The notes under the pieces were generated by a model. That model saw only the letters and a list, made by a program, of their open reading frames with translations. It did not search any database and had not been told where the DNA came from. Position numbers and translations under genes: made by a program. Below, piece by piece: positions 10,203-25,200 of a DNA stretch of 64,000 nt. The stretch comes from Symbiodinium natans (taxonomy: Eukaryota > Sar > Dinophyceae > Suessiales > Symbiodiniaceae), in contig CAJNDS010002535.1 of assembly GCA_905221605.1 (NCBI GenBank), positions 842,001 through 906,000 of the forward strand, in the 5' to 3' direction. The first letter of the stretch is position 1; each line of letters begins with the position of its first letter.

Positions 10203-13200
10203 GGAATGCGTATATGAAAACACGCCACTTTGTTACGGCGAGTTTTCCTTCAACAAGTGCTCGCGCACGCAATTGATCTTGCCATGTCGTATCGGGGATA
10301 GAGAAGCCACTTTGTGGCGGCAGGTTTCCTTCCAGAAGAGCGTGCGCGGAAATTAATTGTAAACGCTTGCGCGCGCCGCCTCGGCAGCCGGGCCGGCTGC
10401 AGGACAGGAAAGGAGGAAAGAGGGTTTCGCAAAAAAAGGGAGGAAGGGCAGAGCGGGTGGGGGTGGGGGGGGGTGGGGTGGGGGGGGGTGGGGTGGGGGG
10501 GGGGGTGGGGGCGGGTTTTGAGGCACTCAGAGGAGCCACGGACAAGCGAAACCTCCGCGGCATCGGTTTGCAGCTCCTCCAAGGGATTGGGCGGGGTCCC
10601 ACAGGGCGGGGGGGGGGGGGGGGGGGGGGTGGGCGTCAGAAAATTTGGCATGGGTTGGAAGGAGGCCGGATCCGGGTCTGCTTGTTCCAGACGCTTCTCG
10701 GCAGGAAGCCGGGCGAATTTTGGCGACAGACCCCAACAGCGTGAGATATCATCAGCCGCGTGTAGTCGTTTTTGCAAGCGAAAACGGAAAAGGAAACCTC
10801 GCAAGAATTGAAGCAATGTCCAGGTGTTGGACACGCACATCTTTACGGCAAGAAAGCGGTGGCGTTGTAGGACCAAAACTTGCTGCGTGCGCACATACGG
10901 ATATCTTTTTGTGCGCAAGGATTCCGCCGGCGATACAGCCTCGGCCGTCCATCGCGGTCTTGTGATTCAACTGCTACGATTTTTGCGCGGGCACGTGGAT
11001 CTCATTCTGTTCGCGCAGGCATCGCGCGTTATTGTTCATATCAAAATGCTTCGTTCGCGCTGACGTTAAGCCACGTACGTGCGCTCAAACTGCCTGGCGT
11101 TGAAGCGGGAGAGCCGGTATGCTGTCGAAGTCTCGTTTCAATTTCGATGGTGTAATTCCGTCTTCATTTTGTTTCAATTTCGAAGGTCTAATTCCGTCTT
11201 AATTTCGTTTCAATTTCGATGGTTTAATTTTAACGCTGCGCGACCCGCCTCGGCCTGGCGCAGCCCCTTGAGCATGTGGAGTCCGCAACCACGGCGCCCT
11301 GAATCTGAAGCTCTGCAGCTGCACCGGCGCGAGGGGCTGGGTAGGGGGCTAGAGGTGGGGTGCCTGCTTTGTGCTTCCCGGAAGGGGGGAGGGGGGTGCC
11401 AGCGTGTTGGGGGGGATTAGAGGTGGGGTGCCTGCTTTGTGCTCCCCATACACCTACGGCCCGAGGCTTCGGCGGATTCCGTCTTAACTCGAAACCCTCG
11501 AGTTGAGCCCCGTAAGAGTTGTGAAAAACCTCAGAATTGAGTTGCAATTCAGGGTCTTGAGCCCCTTAAGAGTTGTGGAAAACCCTAGAATTGTAATTCA
11601 TTGCGTTTCAATTTCTATGGTTTAGTTCCGTCTTCATTTTGTTTCAATTTCGATGGTGTAATTCCGTCCTAGTTTCGTTTCAATTTCGATGGCTTAATGC
11701 CGTCTTAGCTTCGTTTTAATTTCGATGGTGAATTTCCGCTTAATTTCGTTTCAACTTCCATGGTTTACTTCCGTCTTAATTTCGTGTCAATTTCGATGGT
11801 TTGAATCCGTTTTAATTTCGTTTCAATTTCGATGGTTTAATTCCGTCTGAGTGTCGTTTCAATTTTTATGTTTAATTCCATCTTAGTTTCGTTTCAACTT
11901 CGATGGTTTTCATCCGTCTGCACAGTTTGCCAACGAAATGAAGACGAAATGTACTCAACGTACTCGACATCTTTCGGGCGCAATCATGGCAACGAAATGA
12001 AGACGAAGTGAACGAAAAAAGCAGTACTTCTTTCTAAGCTTGATATGTAAGACAGCAAGAAGAACTGGAGACCACTAGTAGCCGAAGATGTTTCGCGGCA
12101 TTTAGTCCAATTTTGGACGTTCCTTTCTCCCTGCTGTGGGAGAATAAGAATACTATACTCCCGCAGCGGGGAAAAAGGAACGCCTTCCCCACCATGGGGA
12201 TTTCCACTTGGAGGGTTCCTTTGCGTTCCTTTTCCGCTTGGGTCGGTGTCAAAACCCCCAGCTTTGTAGGGAACTGAGGGGTATCGCGTTCCTTTCCTAT
12301 TCCGTTCCACACTTTTCGTGCTGTATACCCGGGTACAGCTCGTACCACAAACAGCTGTTTGGCGCGAGCTATTAAAACATGTCTGGTCGGTGTCAATACC
12401 CACAATTTTGTAGGGAACTGACGGGTACCGCGTTCCTTTCCCTTTCCACAGTTTTCGTGCTGTATACCCGGGTACCCACACAGAGCTGTTTTGGCGTGAG
12501 CTATTAAAACATGTCTAGTCCCGCGATGGGATAAACATCTCAAGTTACTTGAACTACCCTCCTTTTTGTGCGAAAAGAAGCTATCTTTTATTATGCGAAA
12601 AGACCGTGTCAAAAAATGTCTTCGGGCCGGAGAGTGGAATGTCTGCGTCCGAGTGGAGTGTTCTGCAGGCTGTCCGAGTGGAGTGTCTGCAGGCTGTCCG
12701 AGTGGAGTGTCTGTTGGCTGTTCGAGTGGAATGTCTGCAGGTGGAGTGTCAGCAGGCCGTCTGAGTGGAGTTTCTGCAGGGGCTGTCCAAGTGGAGTGTC
12801 TGCAGGCTGTCCGCGTGGACCAGACAGCGGTGGCAAAAGCAAGGGCTGAAAATAAGGAACCAAAGCTTGCAGTTCGCACATAGCGCGCACATACGGATAT
12901 CTTTTTCGGCCAGCACGCATGGGTCATGGATCTCAATCTGCTTGCACAGACAGGTTCGCGCGCGCATACTGCCTGGCGCTATTTACCTTCCTCAGTGCCC
13001 TCTGCTTCCGCACCGCGTGCTGCGCGCGCACATACGGATATCTTTTGCGGCCAGCACACATGGATCCCATTCTGCTTGCGCAGACATGTTAATGCGTGTC
13101 GTGTGCTGCACGTGCACAAACAGATATCTGCTTTTCGGCCAGCACACATGGATCTCATTTTGCTTGCACCGACATGGTAGTGCGCTCAAACTGCCGCTGT

Positions 13201-16200
13201 TTTCTTTCCTCAGTGCCCTTTTCGAAGGCTACTTGTTAATTGCCGAGGCTCAACAAGTTACAGTAGTGGCGGCGCGCACACGTCCCTTAACACTCCGCGA
13301 AGCCATGTCCCAAAAATCTAGTCACCGACCTCGGGCTTACCAGATTACAAACCCCAAGCGTGCTCGCTGTTGGGGAAAGACACTTTGTTACACTCTGTGT
13401 GTGTCGGGGTGCGTATATGAAACAGTGCCCTTCGTTCCATTGAGGGGTTGGTGAATAGGGGTCGGCTTCAAAGCCCAACACCCTGGCAGGCACATGAAGC
13501 ATCAGGGTAACCCTAAACCCCAAACCCCAAACCCTAAACCCGCAGCATTTAGGGTGTGAGTGTGAGCCGGAGGGTTGAAGGTTGAAGCCTACTTGCAAGG
13601 ATCCTACCCTGATACGGCTCCGGCGGACCAACATAGACCCCACATCCCACGAAATCAGGGTTTATACTAAAATCCGACCCCGAACTCCTTGCAGTACAAT
13701 GCGGTGCACTTGCTTGCTGCTCCTGATCACGGGTCGAGCAGAGTTAAGTGGAACGCAACTCGGGCCGACCCGAAACTCTGCAATCTTTTGGCCATGGAAC
13801 CCTGAAGCATGCCGTTGGCTTTACCTAGACCATAGAGCTTTACTCCGAAACCTAAGTGGCATAGAGATCTTACACTTTCAACCATCAAAACCCTATCTGA
13901 AACGCCACTCTGCCGGCGAGAAGCGATGGCGCAGTCAATATATCCTTCCTTCCACGTCTTAAGAAGCGGAAGAGAAAACAACGCCACCTTGTTTCTGCGA
14001 ATCTTCCTTCCAGAAGCGTTCGCTCATGTAGCTGATCTTGTCACGTCGAGGGGGAAAACTGCCACTTTGCTACGGCAGTTCTTCCTTCCAGAAGAGCTCG
14101 TGCCGGATGTTTCTCTTGCCATTCCGTACAGGAAAAGAAAGCGCCACTTTGTTACGGCCGGTTTGCCTTCCAGAAGTCTCGCGCAGGAAATGTCCCTGCC
14201 ATATCTTCCACTGAAAACAACGCATTGTTACGGTGTGTTTGTGTGTGAGTGTTTTTTCATTATTTTTGTGTGTGTGTGTGTGTGTGTCTCGGGATGTGTT
14301 GTTGAAGCGAGGGACTACTGAATGCGCTTGAATTAGCACACGCCACTTTGCAGTGCTCGCGCATGCAATTTAACTTGCCATGTCAAGAGGGCCAAGAAAA
14401 GCCGCTTTTGTGCAGGTTTTCCTTTTTTAAGAGCTCGCGCCGGAAATTTATCTTGCCATGTCTTACTTGCATCGTCGGAACAGAGGTGAGGCGCACCTCC
14501 AAACACAGGAGACAGATAGACCCCTATCGGAAAGGCATAGGTCTGTCCCCCGCATAGGGATGAGTGCCAGGGCTGTGCCCCCTCTATAGGTCCCTATCCA
14601 ACCTCTCATACAAACCAACCTGGATAGGGGTGTATAGGCCTGGGGATTACGCAGGGGTAGGGGTCTTTGCCTTTTCGGATGGCACCCTATCCGATGGGTG
14701 TCTTTCCGAAAAGTAACATACGAGCACTTTTCAGACTCTTACCCTAAGCACTTTTGATGCCAGGTGGCAAACCCTAAAGGTGGCATGGTGGTAAGACAGG
14801 TTGGTTGCCAAACCCTAAAACCTAAGAAGGAGATGCTGGGTGGCGAACCCGTTTTTTCAATACACCCTGAAGGGAGATGTTGGGTGACAAGCCCTAAACC
14901 TTACAACTTGACATGGTGAAAAGACATGTTGGGTGGCAAACCCTACAACCTGAAAGGTGACACGGAAATACAATACTTTTGGCCACCCCATCGATGGAGC
15001 AAGCAGTTTCCAACTGCAAAAGTAGTTACAAGTATGCAAAGAATGAGTCAACTGAGCGTGCTTCCATTAGCAAAGCATAGTGAAGTAGAGCACGGTACAC
15101 TCTACAGCATTCGACAGTATCTCGGTTTTGCGTAGCACAGTCTACTGCAGGAATTGCGGCGCCACGGGCGCCAGAGGCGCACGGTGGCGAAGCTGGCATG
15201 GTGCTGCAAGTAGCCGTCCGCGCCCCGATGGCGAAAGGATGTGCAAGAGCGCAGAGCAGTCGTGGGCATGTTGTATCTCTTGACCCACATGTCGCATCTG
15301 CACTTCAGGCTGCGTCCACGTCGGAGGAATTTGCAACAGAAGAGGGGAAAACGCCGTTTGCTTCACGATGGCTCTGAGCTTTGGGCAAATTCGGGGTTCG
15401 CCAAGTGCAATCATCCCGCGCGACAGGCGAAAGATCCTACATGAGGTTGAGCCGCATGTTGCAACGACATGGTTTCTGCTGTGTTGTTTGTTGCAGGAAT
15501 CGCCGTTGCTCTCATTCACCTTTAGCCCTTGTCCGTCCTCATCTTTGCTGCTGTCGTGGCGGCCGCCACTGTTAGCTTCGTGCAGTGCCTTGCTATTCCT
15601 GACTCCAGTCAGCGGTGGCTCGATGATTTAAACACCCGAAATTCATCAGAGCTCCAAGGCCCTAAAACCCAAGCCCTAAACCTTTCGCCTTGAACCCCGA
15701 AGCCTTAAAAAACCACTGCTTGAAGACTCGTAGCCCCCTCGCCATGGCTCGGCTGCGGCGCCCCGATTCCTTCGAGGACCTCCGTGGCCAAGGGCTCTTC
15801 CGCGCTGTCTCCGCCTCGCAGCTGCTTGCCGGGCAGGCAAGCTCCGGGGGATCTTGAGGAGGTCCATGCGGTTTTTGAGTCACGGTTTGGGACTTTGGTT
15901 CGATTCTCCACGGAATCACAAGCTCCTCATGCTGGCTACGCTGAGGCTGCAAGGGTGTTGAGCGACATGCTTTGTAAGCCAGAGACAAATTCGAACCCTG
16001 GACTTCGCAATCGAAAGGCAGCAGGCTCCCAAACTGAGAGTCGGCAAAGACTTCCGAAGCACGCAACTGGATGTGAGCAAGTAAGCAGCCTGAGCCTCTG
16101 TACCTGGACCCTAAACCCTAAACCCTAAACCCTAAACCCTAAACCCCAAACCCCAAACCCTAAACCCTAAACCCTAAACCTCGGGTTGTTTGAGAGGTTC

Positions 16201-19200
16201 AGGGTTTCGGTTTCTGCTGGCATGTGCCCGACAGAAATGCCATCAAGTGACGACAGTAAGAGTCCATTAGAAGCAGATTCCTATCACGAGGACTCACATG
16301 CTTGACCAAAGATGGTGTCTGGGCTTTTATCTTATGGTCTGTATATATATATATATGAGCTTCACAAAGAACATCTGCCAGAACCCGCCTGGTTTTCTAA
16401 GGTCCGATATGTGCTCTCGATCTAAACGTAAGTAACGGAACCCACAGCTAGGTAGCTTCTAGCAGATCATCCCTGTGTCCCGCCTTGAATCACAATGTCG
16501 TGTTGTCCCTCTGCTAAACCCCTAACCCCCCCATCAAAAAACTCATCCTCACTTGAAACCTAAACCCTATAAACCCTAAACCCTATAGAGACCCTAAACC
16601 CCCCAAAAGCTTCAACCCTCGTGACGGCCCTCGTGGCCAGGCGGCGATCCTCGAGTACGGATTGAGCCTCGCGCTGCACGGGATGTGCTTCGGCGTTCGG
16701 GTTCGGCAGGGTATTTAGGGGTTTAGGGGTTCTAGGGTTTAGGGTTTAGGGGTTTTAGGGGTTTTAAGGGCTCTAGGGGGTTTAGGGGTTCTAGGGGTTC
16801 AAGGGGTTGAGGGGCTCTAGGGGTTTAGGGGTTATTTAGATTTTAGGGTTTGGAGGCTGAGGGCGTTGGTTTAGGGTTTTGAGTTCAAGGATTAACTGGC
16901 TGTGGACATCTGAGGTTGAGGCTTCAGACCTGCACAGCTTCACCAAAGACGCGTCCAATCCGGGGCCGTATACATGCGTATCTAGTGTGTGTCCGAAGCT
17001 CCCAGCCCCTCAGCCAGATCCCTACTTCCGCAGACGCCTAAGCCTCAAACCTGAGACCTAAATCCTAAACCCTAAACCCTAAACCCTAAACCCCAAACCG
17101 TAAATCCCAATCGGCCCGTTGCCCGCCAAGGGTTGGGGTGATGGGCGGGGCCGGCATGGCCTACGCGCGGATCCCGACGAGGGAGCAAGTGCAAGAAGCA
17201 GGCAGACTTTGTTGCGGAGGGGGGGGAGGGGAGGGAAGCCCTATAAGCCCTAAACCCTAAACCCTAAACCCTGAACCCTGAACCCTAAACCGGCTTCTTG
17301 ATCTTGCGGGACTCGGGTGTGCGTAGGCGGTTTTGGGCTTTCAGGGTTGAGGCTGTTGAGGGTTTGGGGTTCAGGGGTTTGGGGTTCAGGGTTTGGGGTT
17401 TAGGGTTTGGGGTTTAGGGTTTAGGGTTTGGGTTTGGGGGTTTGGGGGTTTGGGTTTTTTCGGGTTCGTGTTGTTGTTTTTTTTCGGGTTTTTAGATGTT
17501 CAGGACAGGAGTTTCACCGGGGCCCGGTGGCCATGAAGGCAGCAAGACAAGGTCGCATGAGAAAAAGGTGCTGCATGGGGTTGAGAGCTTGAACAGCAAC
17601 CTCGCGCCTCAACACCCTAAACCCTCAACTCTCTGAATTCCGAAACCCCACACTTAGAACGTCTCAACCGGTAACCCGAAACCCAAAAAGTCCGCTTTCT
17701 TGGTCCCCCTGGTTCCCTGCCAGGCAGAATCCTCTTCGATGCCACCGCAGAAGTGGAGCAGGTGCGGGGCTGGGAGGGTTGGGTGCGGGGATGAGCCTCT
17801 GGATATCTTCTTCCACCAGTAGTCTTAGCACCTCCTCGTGCACCTTCCCCCCGAAGCATCTACGGACGACCCAGCAAAGGGACCTTTGTAAGAGGTCCGC
17901 GTCGTTGGATATCATCCTTGATTGAGGCGTTTGGGTTCCCTGAATCCCTCAGCCCCGAAAATCCCTAGAGCCCCAAACCCCCAAACCCCCTACTTGGAAG
18001 CCCTTCGGCTTGGTAGGGTTAGGAAGGCGGGTTCTGGGGATGGTAAGAGGGTTTCTGGGAGGGGGGGGGTACTCAGTAGACTTACTAAGCCAAAAGAGCT
18101 TCGAAGCAGAGCCCTAAGCCCTAAACCCTAAACCCTAACCCCTAAACCCTAAACCCTAAGCCCTAAACCCTAAACCCTAAACCCTAAACCCTAAACCCTA
18201 CTGTTAACGTGGCATGAATACAATTGGGGGGATCATTGTCATCTTCGGCCGGCCAGGGGGTCCCGGTCCAAGAGAAGTTTTCCATTCGCAGACGGTTCCG
18301 GGCTCATCTAAACAGATCTTTACAACGGGGGTCCGGTGAAAATAAAGAAAGGGGTTGCAATTGTAAAGTTCGGCTGGCCAAGAATCCAAGATTTTATGGT
18401 AGATTTTTTAAGAGTTCAATTGTAGGACCACAGACCCCCCCCCCCCCCCCCCAGACCCCACCCCCGGACGCAAAACGTGGGGGGGGGGGGGGGTGGAAAT
18501 TCAGCCACCCTTAACATTAAACCCTATTCCCCTGGAACCCTCAACCCTACACACCTAAAACCCTACCCCCTAAACCCTAAACCCTAATGAAATGCCCCTA
18601 AGCCCCTAACCCTGGTCCCAGGTGGATGTTTTCATTAGCCACACCTGGGGCTCTGGCCGTTGGGCCAAGTTCCTGGGGCTTTGCCTGCGGCTTGGAAGGC
18701 ACTAGGACAACGTAGGGTTTGGGGTTTGGGGTTTGGGGTTTGGGGTTTGGGGTTTGGGGTTTGGGGTTTGGGGTTTGGGGTTTGGGGTTTAGGGTTTGCG
18801 TAGGCTCCAGGGGTAGTGGGGTCCACCATTTAAGGGCCCACATTGACAGACCGTGTAACACCCTAAGATTTTCTGACGTGTAGGAGAGGGGTCTCCGAGA
18901 CGAGGGCTTGGGTGTCAGCACTTCCGGTGTTGAGGGGGGAATAGGGTGTAGGGGCTTAGGGTTAGGAGCAAATAAGGCCGGGTGCCCCTTCCAGACCCAT
19001 TGCGCAGGCACCATTTGCAGCGGGGTTTTAGGTTTGGTTGAGCTTATGAAGGTGTGTATAGTCTTAGCCTAGCAGAGCTCTGTCGCTCAGGAGTGCCCTT
19101 AAAAGCCCCCACGCGCCCGAAGAAAACGCTGCATCTCCGAAGCCCGAAACGATCCCCAGGTACCTGAACCTGGGAAGAGCCATCAAGACCTCCTTGGCTG

Positions 19201-22200
19201 TTTGGATCTTGGCTCCTCGGTCTTTCTCAGACCGGCACAGGGTTGAGTTATAGGAGTTGGGGCAAGGGGCGAAACTTCCAGGACTGAAGATGTGATTGCA
19301 TGATTCTCCTTGCAAGTGCGGCTGAGGGCCGTCTCTGTAATTCACACTTTTTTTTCTTTTCGAAGCCGAAGCAAGAAGCCAATGGCTGCCATGGTGTGCT
19401 GGACCACGCTCAGACTGCTCAGGCCTGTCTGCTCCAGGGCTTTTGTGTTCCCATGTAGGAACCCACAACAGTCCTTCAACGCTTCCAGCCGCCGGTCATC
19501 GAAGTCTGACGAAAGTGATCCGGTTTTCTACGGACTGCTTGCGGTTGATGACGTCTTGCAAGTCGCGTTAACGGGCCACACAGTGCTGAGGTGGCGCATG
19601 TCTTCTTTGTCATTTGTCAGTGTCTGGTTTGTATGCAGCAAGCAAGCATGCAGGGCCAGCAAGCGAGCAACCCGGCAAACAAGCAAGCAAGCACAAAAGG
19701 ACAGAGAAACCATCCTAAACCTCCAGAAAGAGTGGGAGGAACCCCGGAACCCCAAAAGGATGGTGAACATGTAGGCTTGGGAAAATACGCTACCCTCGTC
19801 GATATCGAACGCTTGGGTTTGCGCAATGCCAGACTTTCACATAGTTTTTTCGTTGGCCTTCGGCGGCATGCGAACCACGAGGCTCTGGTGGAAATTTGAG
19901 TTCATGGGCTCGCGAAATTCAAACCTTGCATGCGGTCGTTGCACTCCGACTCCCTGGCTTACCAACTGCGAGACCTTGATGATCTTGAGAGCCAAACCCT
20001 AACAAAAAGCCGGCCCCAAAAAACAAAACTTCCCAAATAGTTTTTTTTCAGCTTCTTGAAAAGCCAGACTCTCGTCGTTTTTGGCGACTTCTGGTTCTCA
20101 CGAAACCATTTCTTGACCGTCCAGGCTCGGCGAATGCGAGGCTTCTCATGCTCTCGGGGCTTTTCAGTTCGTGGGCTTGTGAAATGCGAGGCCTCGCGTC
20201 GCTTTGCAGAGGAATAGGTGTAAGAGCAAACCGCACAACCGCATACGAACCAAAAAAGCTAGAAACGAACATATCAAAGAAGCTTGTGCCCTTGCGCCGG
20301 CAGCACCGTCGGAACATTGACCACGTTTCCGAGCCCTCAAAACCCATCCCTACAACCTCCCAAAATCCCCAAATTCTAGAGTCCCTCCAAACCCCGCAAA
20401 TCGCCAAAACCCATAAGAGCTCATAAGAACCCATAAGAACCCATAAGAGCCCATAAGAACCCCTCTTAGGAACATACGAACCCCTCTCAGTCTCTCTTTG
20501 CATCAAACCCACTGTCTACAATTTCGTGTGATGCCCTCGTAGATCATGAGCAAACCCACACCATAAACCCTACAGCCTCAGCCCTAAGCCCTGAAAGCAT
20601 AAAACGGCTACCTACACCCTCCAAACCCCCAAAATCCCCCCTAAACCCCCCCAAAGGTCCTAACGCCCCACATCTCCCAGGCTATTGGCACGCTGATTGC
20701 AGTGGGAGGTCTCCAGGGCTATGGTGGGAGCCGGCTCTTGTTTCCGCAGCTCGGGCTTTGCTTTTGGGGTTGTATGTGGTTTAGGCTTTTAGGTTTTTTT
20801 TAGGTTTTTTTTTTTTTTTTTTTGGGGGGGGGGGGTGTTAGGGTTTAGGGTCTAGGATTTAGGGTTTTAGCTTTCAGGGTTTAGTTCAGGGTCTGGGGTT
20901 TCTAGGGCTCGAGGGTCTATAGGGTTGGGGCTTTTAGGGTTTAGGGGTCCAGGTGGGTTTGGGTCTCCCAACTTGATGATGCTGTTTGGCGTTGCAAACG
21001 TTTGTGACAGGTCTTGCTTCTAAGGTCCTTGTTCCCCTTTCGGATTAAAGCCAAAGAACATCTTCGAAAAACCAAAAGAAAAGCCCCAAGGCAGCGTAAG
21101 CGCCCGAAACCGCAGCAGTGCCTGAGCCTAGTGGCCATACCTGCATCCGCCTCAGGCTAGAATAACAGCCTGAAGCCGCTCAGCCCGGAAAAGCAGCCCG
21201 AGTTTAGAATATCAGCCCGCATGAAGAATATTGGCCCGAAGGGGCTTTGCGCAAGAAGCTGCAGGTCGATTAGCTATCAAACTAATCACTTTGCTGTTTC
21301 GACATGATGGAACCATGTAGAGGCTTGACATGCAATCGAAGCTTCCAGCAAATGAGCACCTACTCAATAAGAATAATATTCAGCCGTTCAAGCAGCGCAG
21401 AAAACTTTGAGGCCACAAGCCACGGATTCGGAGGAAGCAACGCAGGATATTGTTTTCAGGGCTCATTGGGTAGCCTAATCCCAAGCACATCCTGAAAGAT
21501 GGAAAGCTTTTGAGCTGCGGCCCTGAAAGCACAGCATGTTTTCTCAGCGTACGCAGCAAAACGCTACGTCGGGGATTGTCGGCTGATTTGCGGGGATTGT
21601 CGCCTGATTTGCGGGGATTGTCGCCTGAAATTTTGGCATGTAATTGCGCCTTTCAAGCTTGTATCTGTGATGCCGAGTCTGCACACGTACCTCGACAGCA
21701 GATCTTTGCATCCAGAACTTCCTAGAAGCAACAGCGACTGCAAACAAAGTAGAAGTCCATTGCTTTACCTGATCAACTTATCTTCCAGTGGGTTTGGCCT
21801 CGACCGGAAGAAAAAGGGGAGCCCAAATTCTCTTGTCAAAAACCTGGGTTGAAAGAGCCAAGACGCTGCAATCGGTCGGATCGTCATTGGCCCAGTGATA
21901 GCAAATTCCATGCCCCAGTTTTCACAAACTGCTAAAGCCTACAAATACTTCAAAAGGGAATTTCGGCCCGCAGTCTAAAATTCCTGTCCAAGCGGGGGAT
22001 AGTCGACTATTCCGCTTCAGACCGTTATTCCAGCCCGAAGGGGGGATGCAGGTATGCGTCGCAGCAGCCCGCGCCCCCCCCCCCGGCTTTGGAGGCTCCG
22101 ACTGTTTCGCGACAAAGGTAACGCAAGCGCAGTACGTCTACGTGGCCAGAAATGCGAAAGCCGACATAGACAGAAATTATGCAAGTGAGTGAAATACGGA

Positions 22201-25200
22201 AGGCCGCCATTACAAAGCTCAGACGACTAAAGCAAGGAATACGCAAGTGATGGCAATCCTACGCTCTGCCACGAAGATACAAACATGAGAACCCGCCAAG
22301 ACGAGGGCGACTATTGTTCGATTCATGACCCCTAAGCCCTGTGGTTCAGGTCTGAGGCATTTCGACTTATGTAGCTTATGGCTTAGGACTTAGGGCGCTT
22401 CTTTCTTGGCCAATCTCCACCTTTCCCTCCCAATCATGAAAGAGCGCCCTTAAAGGGGACCCGCTAATCCCTGGCCCTAAACCCTAAACCCTAAACCCTA
22501 AACCCTAAACCCTAAACCCTAAACCCTAAACCCTAAACCCTAAACCCCTGAATCCTAAAGTTCGCTCCAAGGGTCCTTGTCTGCCTTCCAGCGGCCATCT
22601 TCTTCTGGGTGCGCCGTTCTGCAATTCATTCCGGAGCGGATTTGAGCTCAAAAGCCCCCGATCTCTAAACCCTATAAGGGTTTAGGGTTTAGGGTTTAGG
22701 GTTTCGGGTTATACGTCCTAAGCCTTCGAACGCGAGCCCATTAAACGCCCTAACCTCGAGCTTCGGGGGGCCTGAAAGTTCAAGAGTTGTAGAGACCGTG
22801 ACTTGGCGTTGCTTGTGACAGGTGCTCCTTCGTGGCCATTTCACGCCATGCGAAGTGAGCCTAGGCGGCCCAGTGGTACCCTTGCTTTTCAACTTGTCAA
22901 GCTGCCTATAAGTGCTGTTTTGTTTAAGATGACACTGACATTCTCCTCCTAGGCATCTTTTCTGCGTCTTGCTGTTTGGGGGGGACTCGCTGGGTTTGGG
23001 GTTGGGTGAGTTTAGTCCGACTTCATGTTTTCATTTGCAACTTCTGTGGGGGTTTTACGGATATGGGAATTAGGATTCGGGCTCGGTGCGTGTTCAAAAT
23101 TTTGGTTGGCGCCCATTTTCAGTACTTGAGGAGCTCCACATCGCTATGGCTCGACAAGCTCTGCTTCCCGGTGTGAGATGTCGGGAACGATGCTTTTGCT
23201 TTGCCCAGTGTACACGGACCCTGAGCCCTAAACCCTAAGCCCGAAGCCCTAAACCCTAAACCCTAAACCCTAAACCCTAAACCCTAAACCCTAAACCCTA
23301 AACCCTAAACCCTAAACCCTAAACCCTAAACCCTAAACCCTAAACCCTAAACCCAAAGCCCTAAGCCGTAAGCCGTAAGCCCTAAGCCCTAAGCCCTAAA
23401 CCCTAAACCCTAAACCCTAAACCCTAAGCCAAGGCATCCACCAAACCGACGAGGAGCTAAAGCAGCGGCAGCTTGCGGCCCTCCCAATCTTCGTGGCCAG
23501 GTGGGTTTAGGGTTTAGGGTTTAGGGTTTATGGTTAGTTATGGGGGATTCTAGTATACCTTATCTTCGTGGCCAGGTCCTCTCGCATGCTGGTGCTGTGG
23601 GACGAGATGTACTTTGAATCTGGGCCTCCGGGGCTGTAGGCCTTGTTACAGCCAAATTTTTCACTCTTCATCTGTGTATATTTATTTTTTTCATGTATAC
23701 TTGTTTTCTTTTTTTTTTTGGGGGGGGGGGGGAGTTCCTCTGGTTTTTTGGTTCAACAGGGAAACGAAAAAAGGGTTGCTTGGCCAGTAAGGAGCGTCTG
23801 TGGTGCCACGTGGAGTTGGCAACCTTTGCCAAGCACGGGGACCAGCACAGCCTCTTAGTTCTCCAGTTCCCAACATTTTAAGGCGATTTTGTGGCCTGAT
23901 TTCTTGATTCGATGAAGTTCCCCAGTAAGTTCGTGTTAAGTATGAATTCTTCTCTTGGGTTAGTTGACCTAGTACCTCTGACACTGTCATGCATCTCTCT
24001 TGCAGCTTTTCCGAAATAAGAACTGGATTTTCAACCCTTGTGGCTTGCGCCATGGCTGGTCACCTGCCTGTTTCTGGGGCTGCTAAATAGCAAAGCGTTT
24101 TTTTTTTTGGTAGAAGCCCTGGTTGGCCCAATCAGGGTTTAGGGTCTAGGGTACCCTAAACCACAAAGCCGAGACCCCCCCAAGCCCTTGAAGGGACTTT
24201 GAGCTGAAGCTTTAGCAGACCCTTCAATCAAAAGCAGAAGCCCCAAAAGTGAGATGACAATGCCACGCCTTGTGTTTTGTAAGGCTCCCGAAATTATTTG
24301 AGCTCACCATACCAGTACAATGGCATATCATACAAGAGAATACAACAGAACAGAATTCAAATTGCATGGAAGAAAACGGTAGAATGGAGTAATGCCTTTG
24401 GAGCCAACTCCCTAGGACCCTGGAGCTCCTCAGCGCCATCGTCGCGGAGCTTTGCGTGCTTGTGAGCCCAACCACCTCGAACACCGGGGAGCTCAAAGAG
24501 TTCTTCGAGGGGTTTTTTGCAGATCCCAGATCCTTGCCCGCTCTTGAAGACGTGCTCTTGCTGTGTTGTGGTGTGTTCCTAACCCCCCTAGGTAGGATAG
24601 CAGGGGCCCTCAAAAGACTTGAGAGCGTCTTTTTCCCCAAGGGTCCCCTGTAATCCATCCCCTATGCCCGGGGGTCTCCAAAGCCAGTTCAGGAACTGTC
24701 ACGTTCTGGATCTACTGCTCCTTGTGGTTGGCTTCCTCGGCGATCATCTACCTGCCAATCATGATTCCCTGCTTCTTAGGCGTACTTGGAAATAGTTCAA
24801 TTTTTGGGAAAGTACTAGAATTCCTAAGAAACAGCAAATCATGTGATTTTTGCTAGGGTTCCAAGTTCAGTTAAGGCTTCCTCTCATGTCAGAGAAAGCT
24901 GCAGCAACACCAAGTGATGCTGCACCAGATCGCGACGTTCGATATCAAGGACGCAAAATGCCCCTGGGCGCAAGCAGGGAAAGTCATCGCTTTTTTGCAT
25001 CGTGCATCCCTATCAATCCTGAACTCAACCCTGAAGCTCCGCAGTTCAAAGGCAGACGAGGAGTACTAGGAAGAGCAACAGGAACGAGAAGAACAAGAAG
25101 AGCCATAACAAGAGCAGCGAACAGCAAGAAAAAGGAGCACCACCACAGAACACTACAAGGAGCTGCAAGTCTCGAAAGGGTTTAGGGGGTTTAGGCTATA

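Noticed and set aside
10250-10918. 222-codon minus-strand Pro-rich ORF
   Set aside because: It exists only because of poly-G/poly-C tracts and has no motif.
12034-12936. 300-codon minus-strand ORF
   Set aside because: It is built from the 24-bp and 145-bp repeats, and the opposite strand is equally open.
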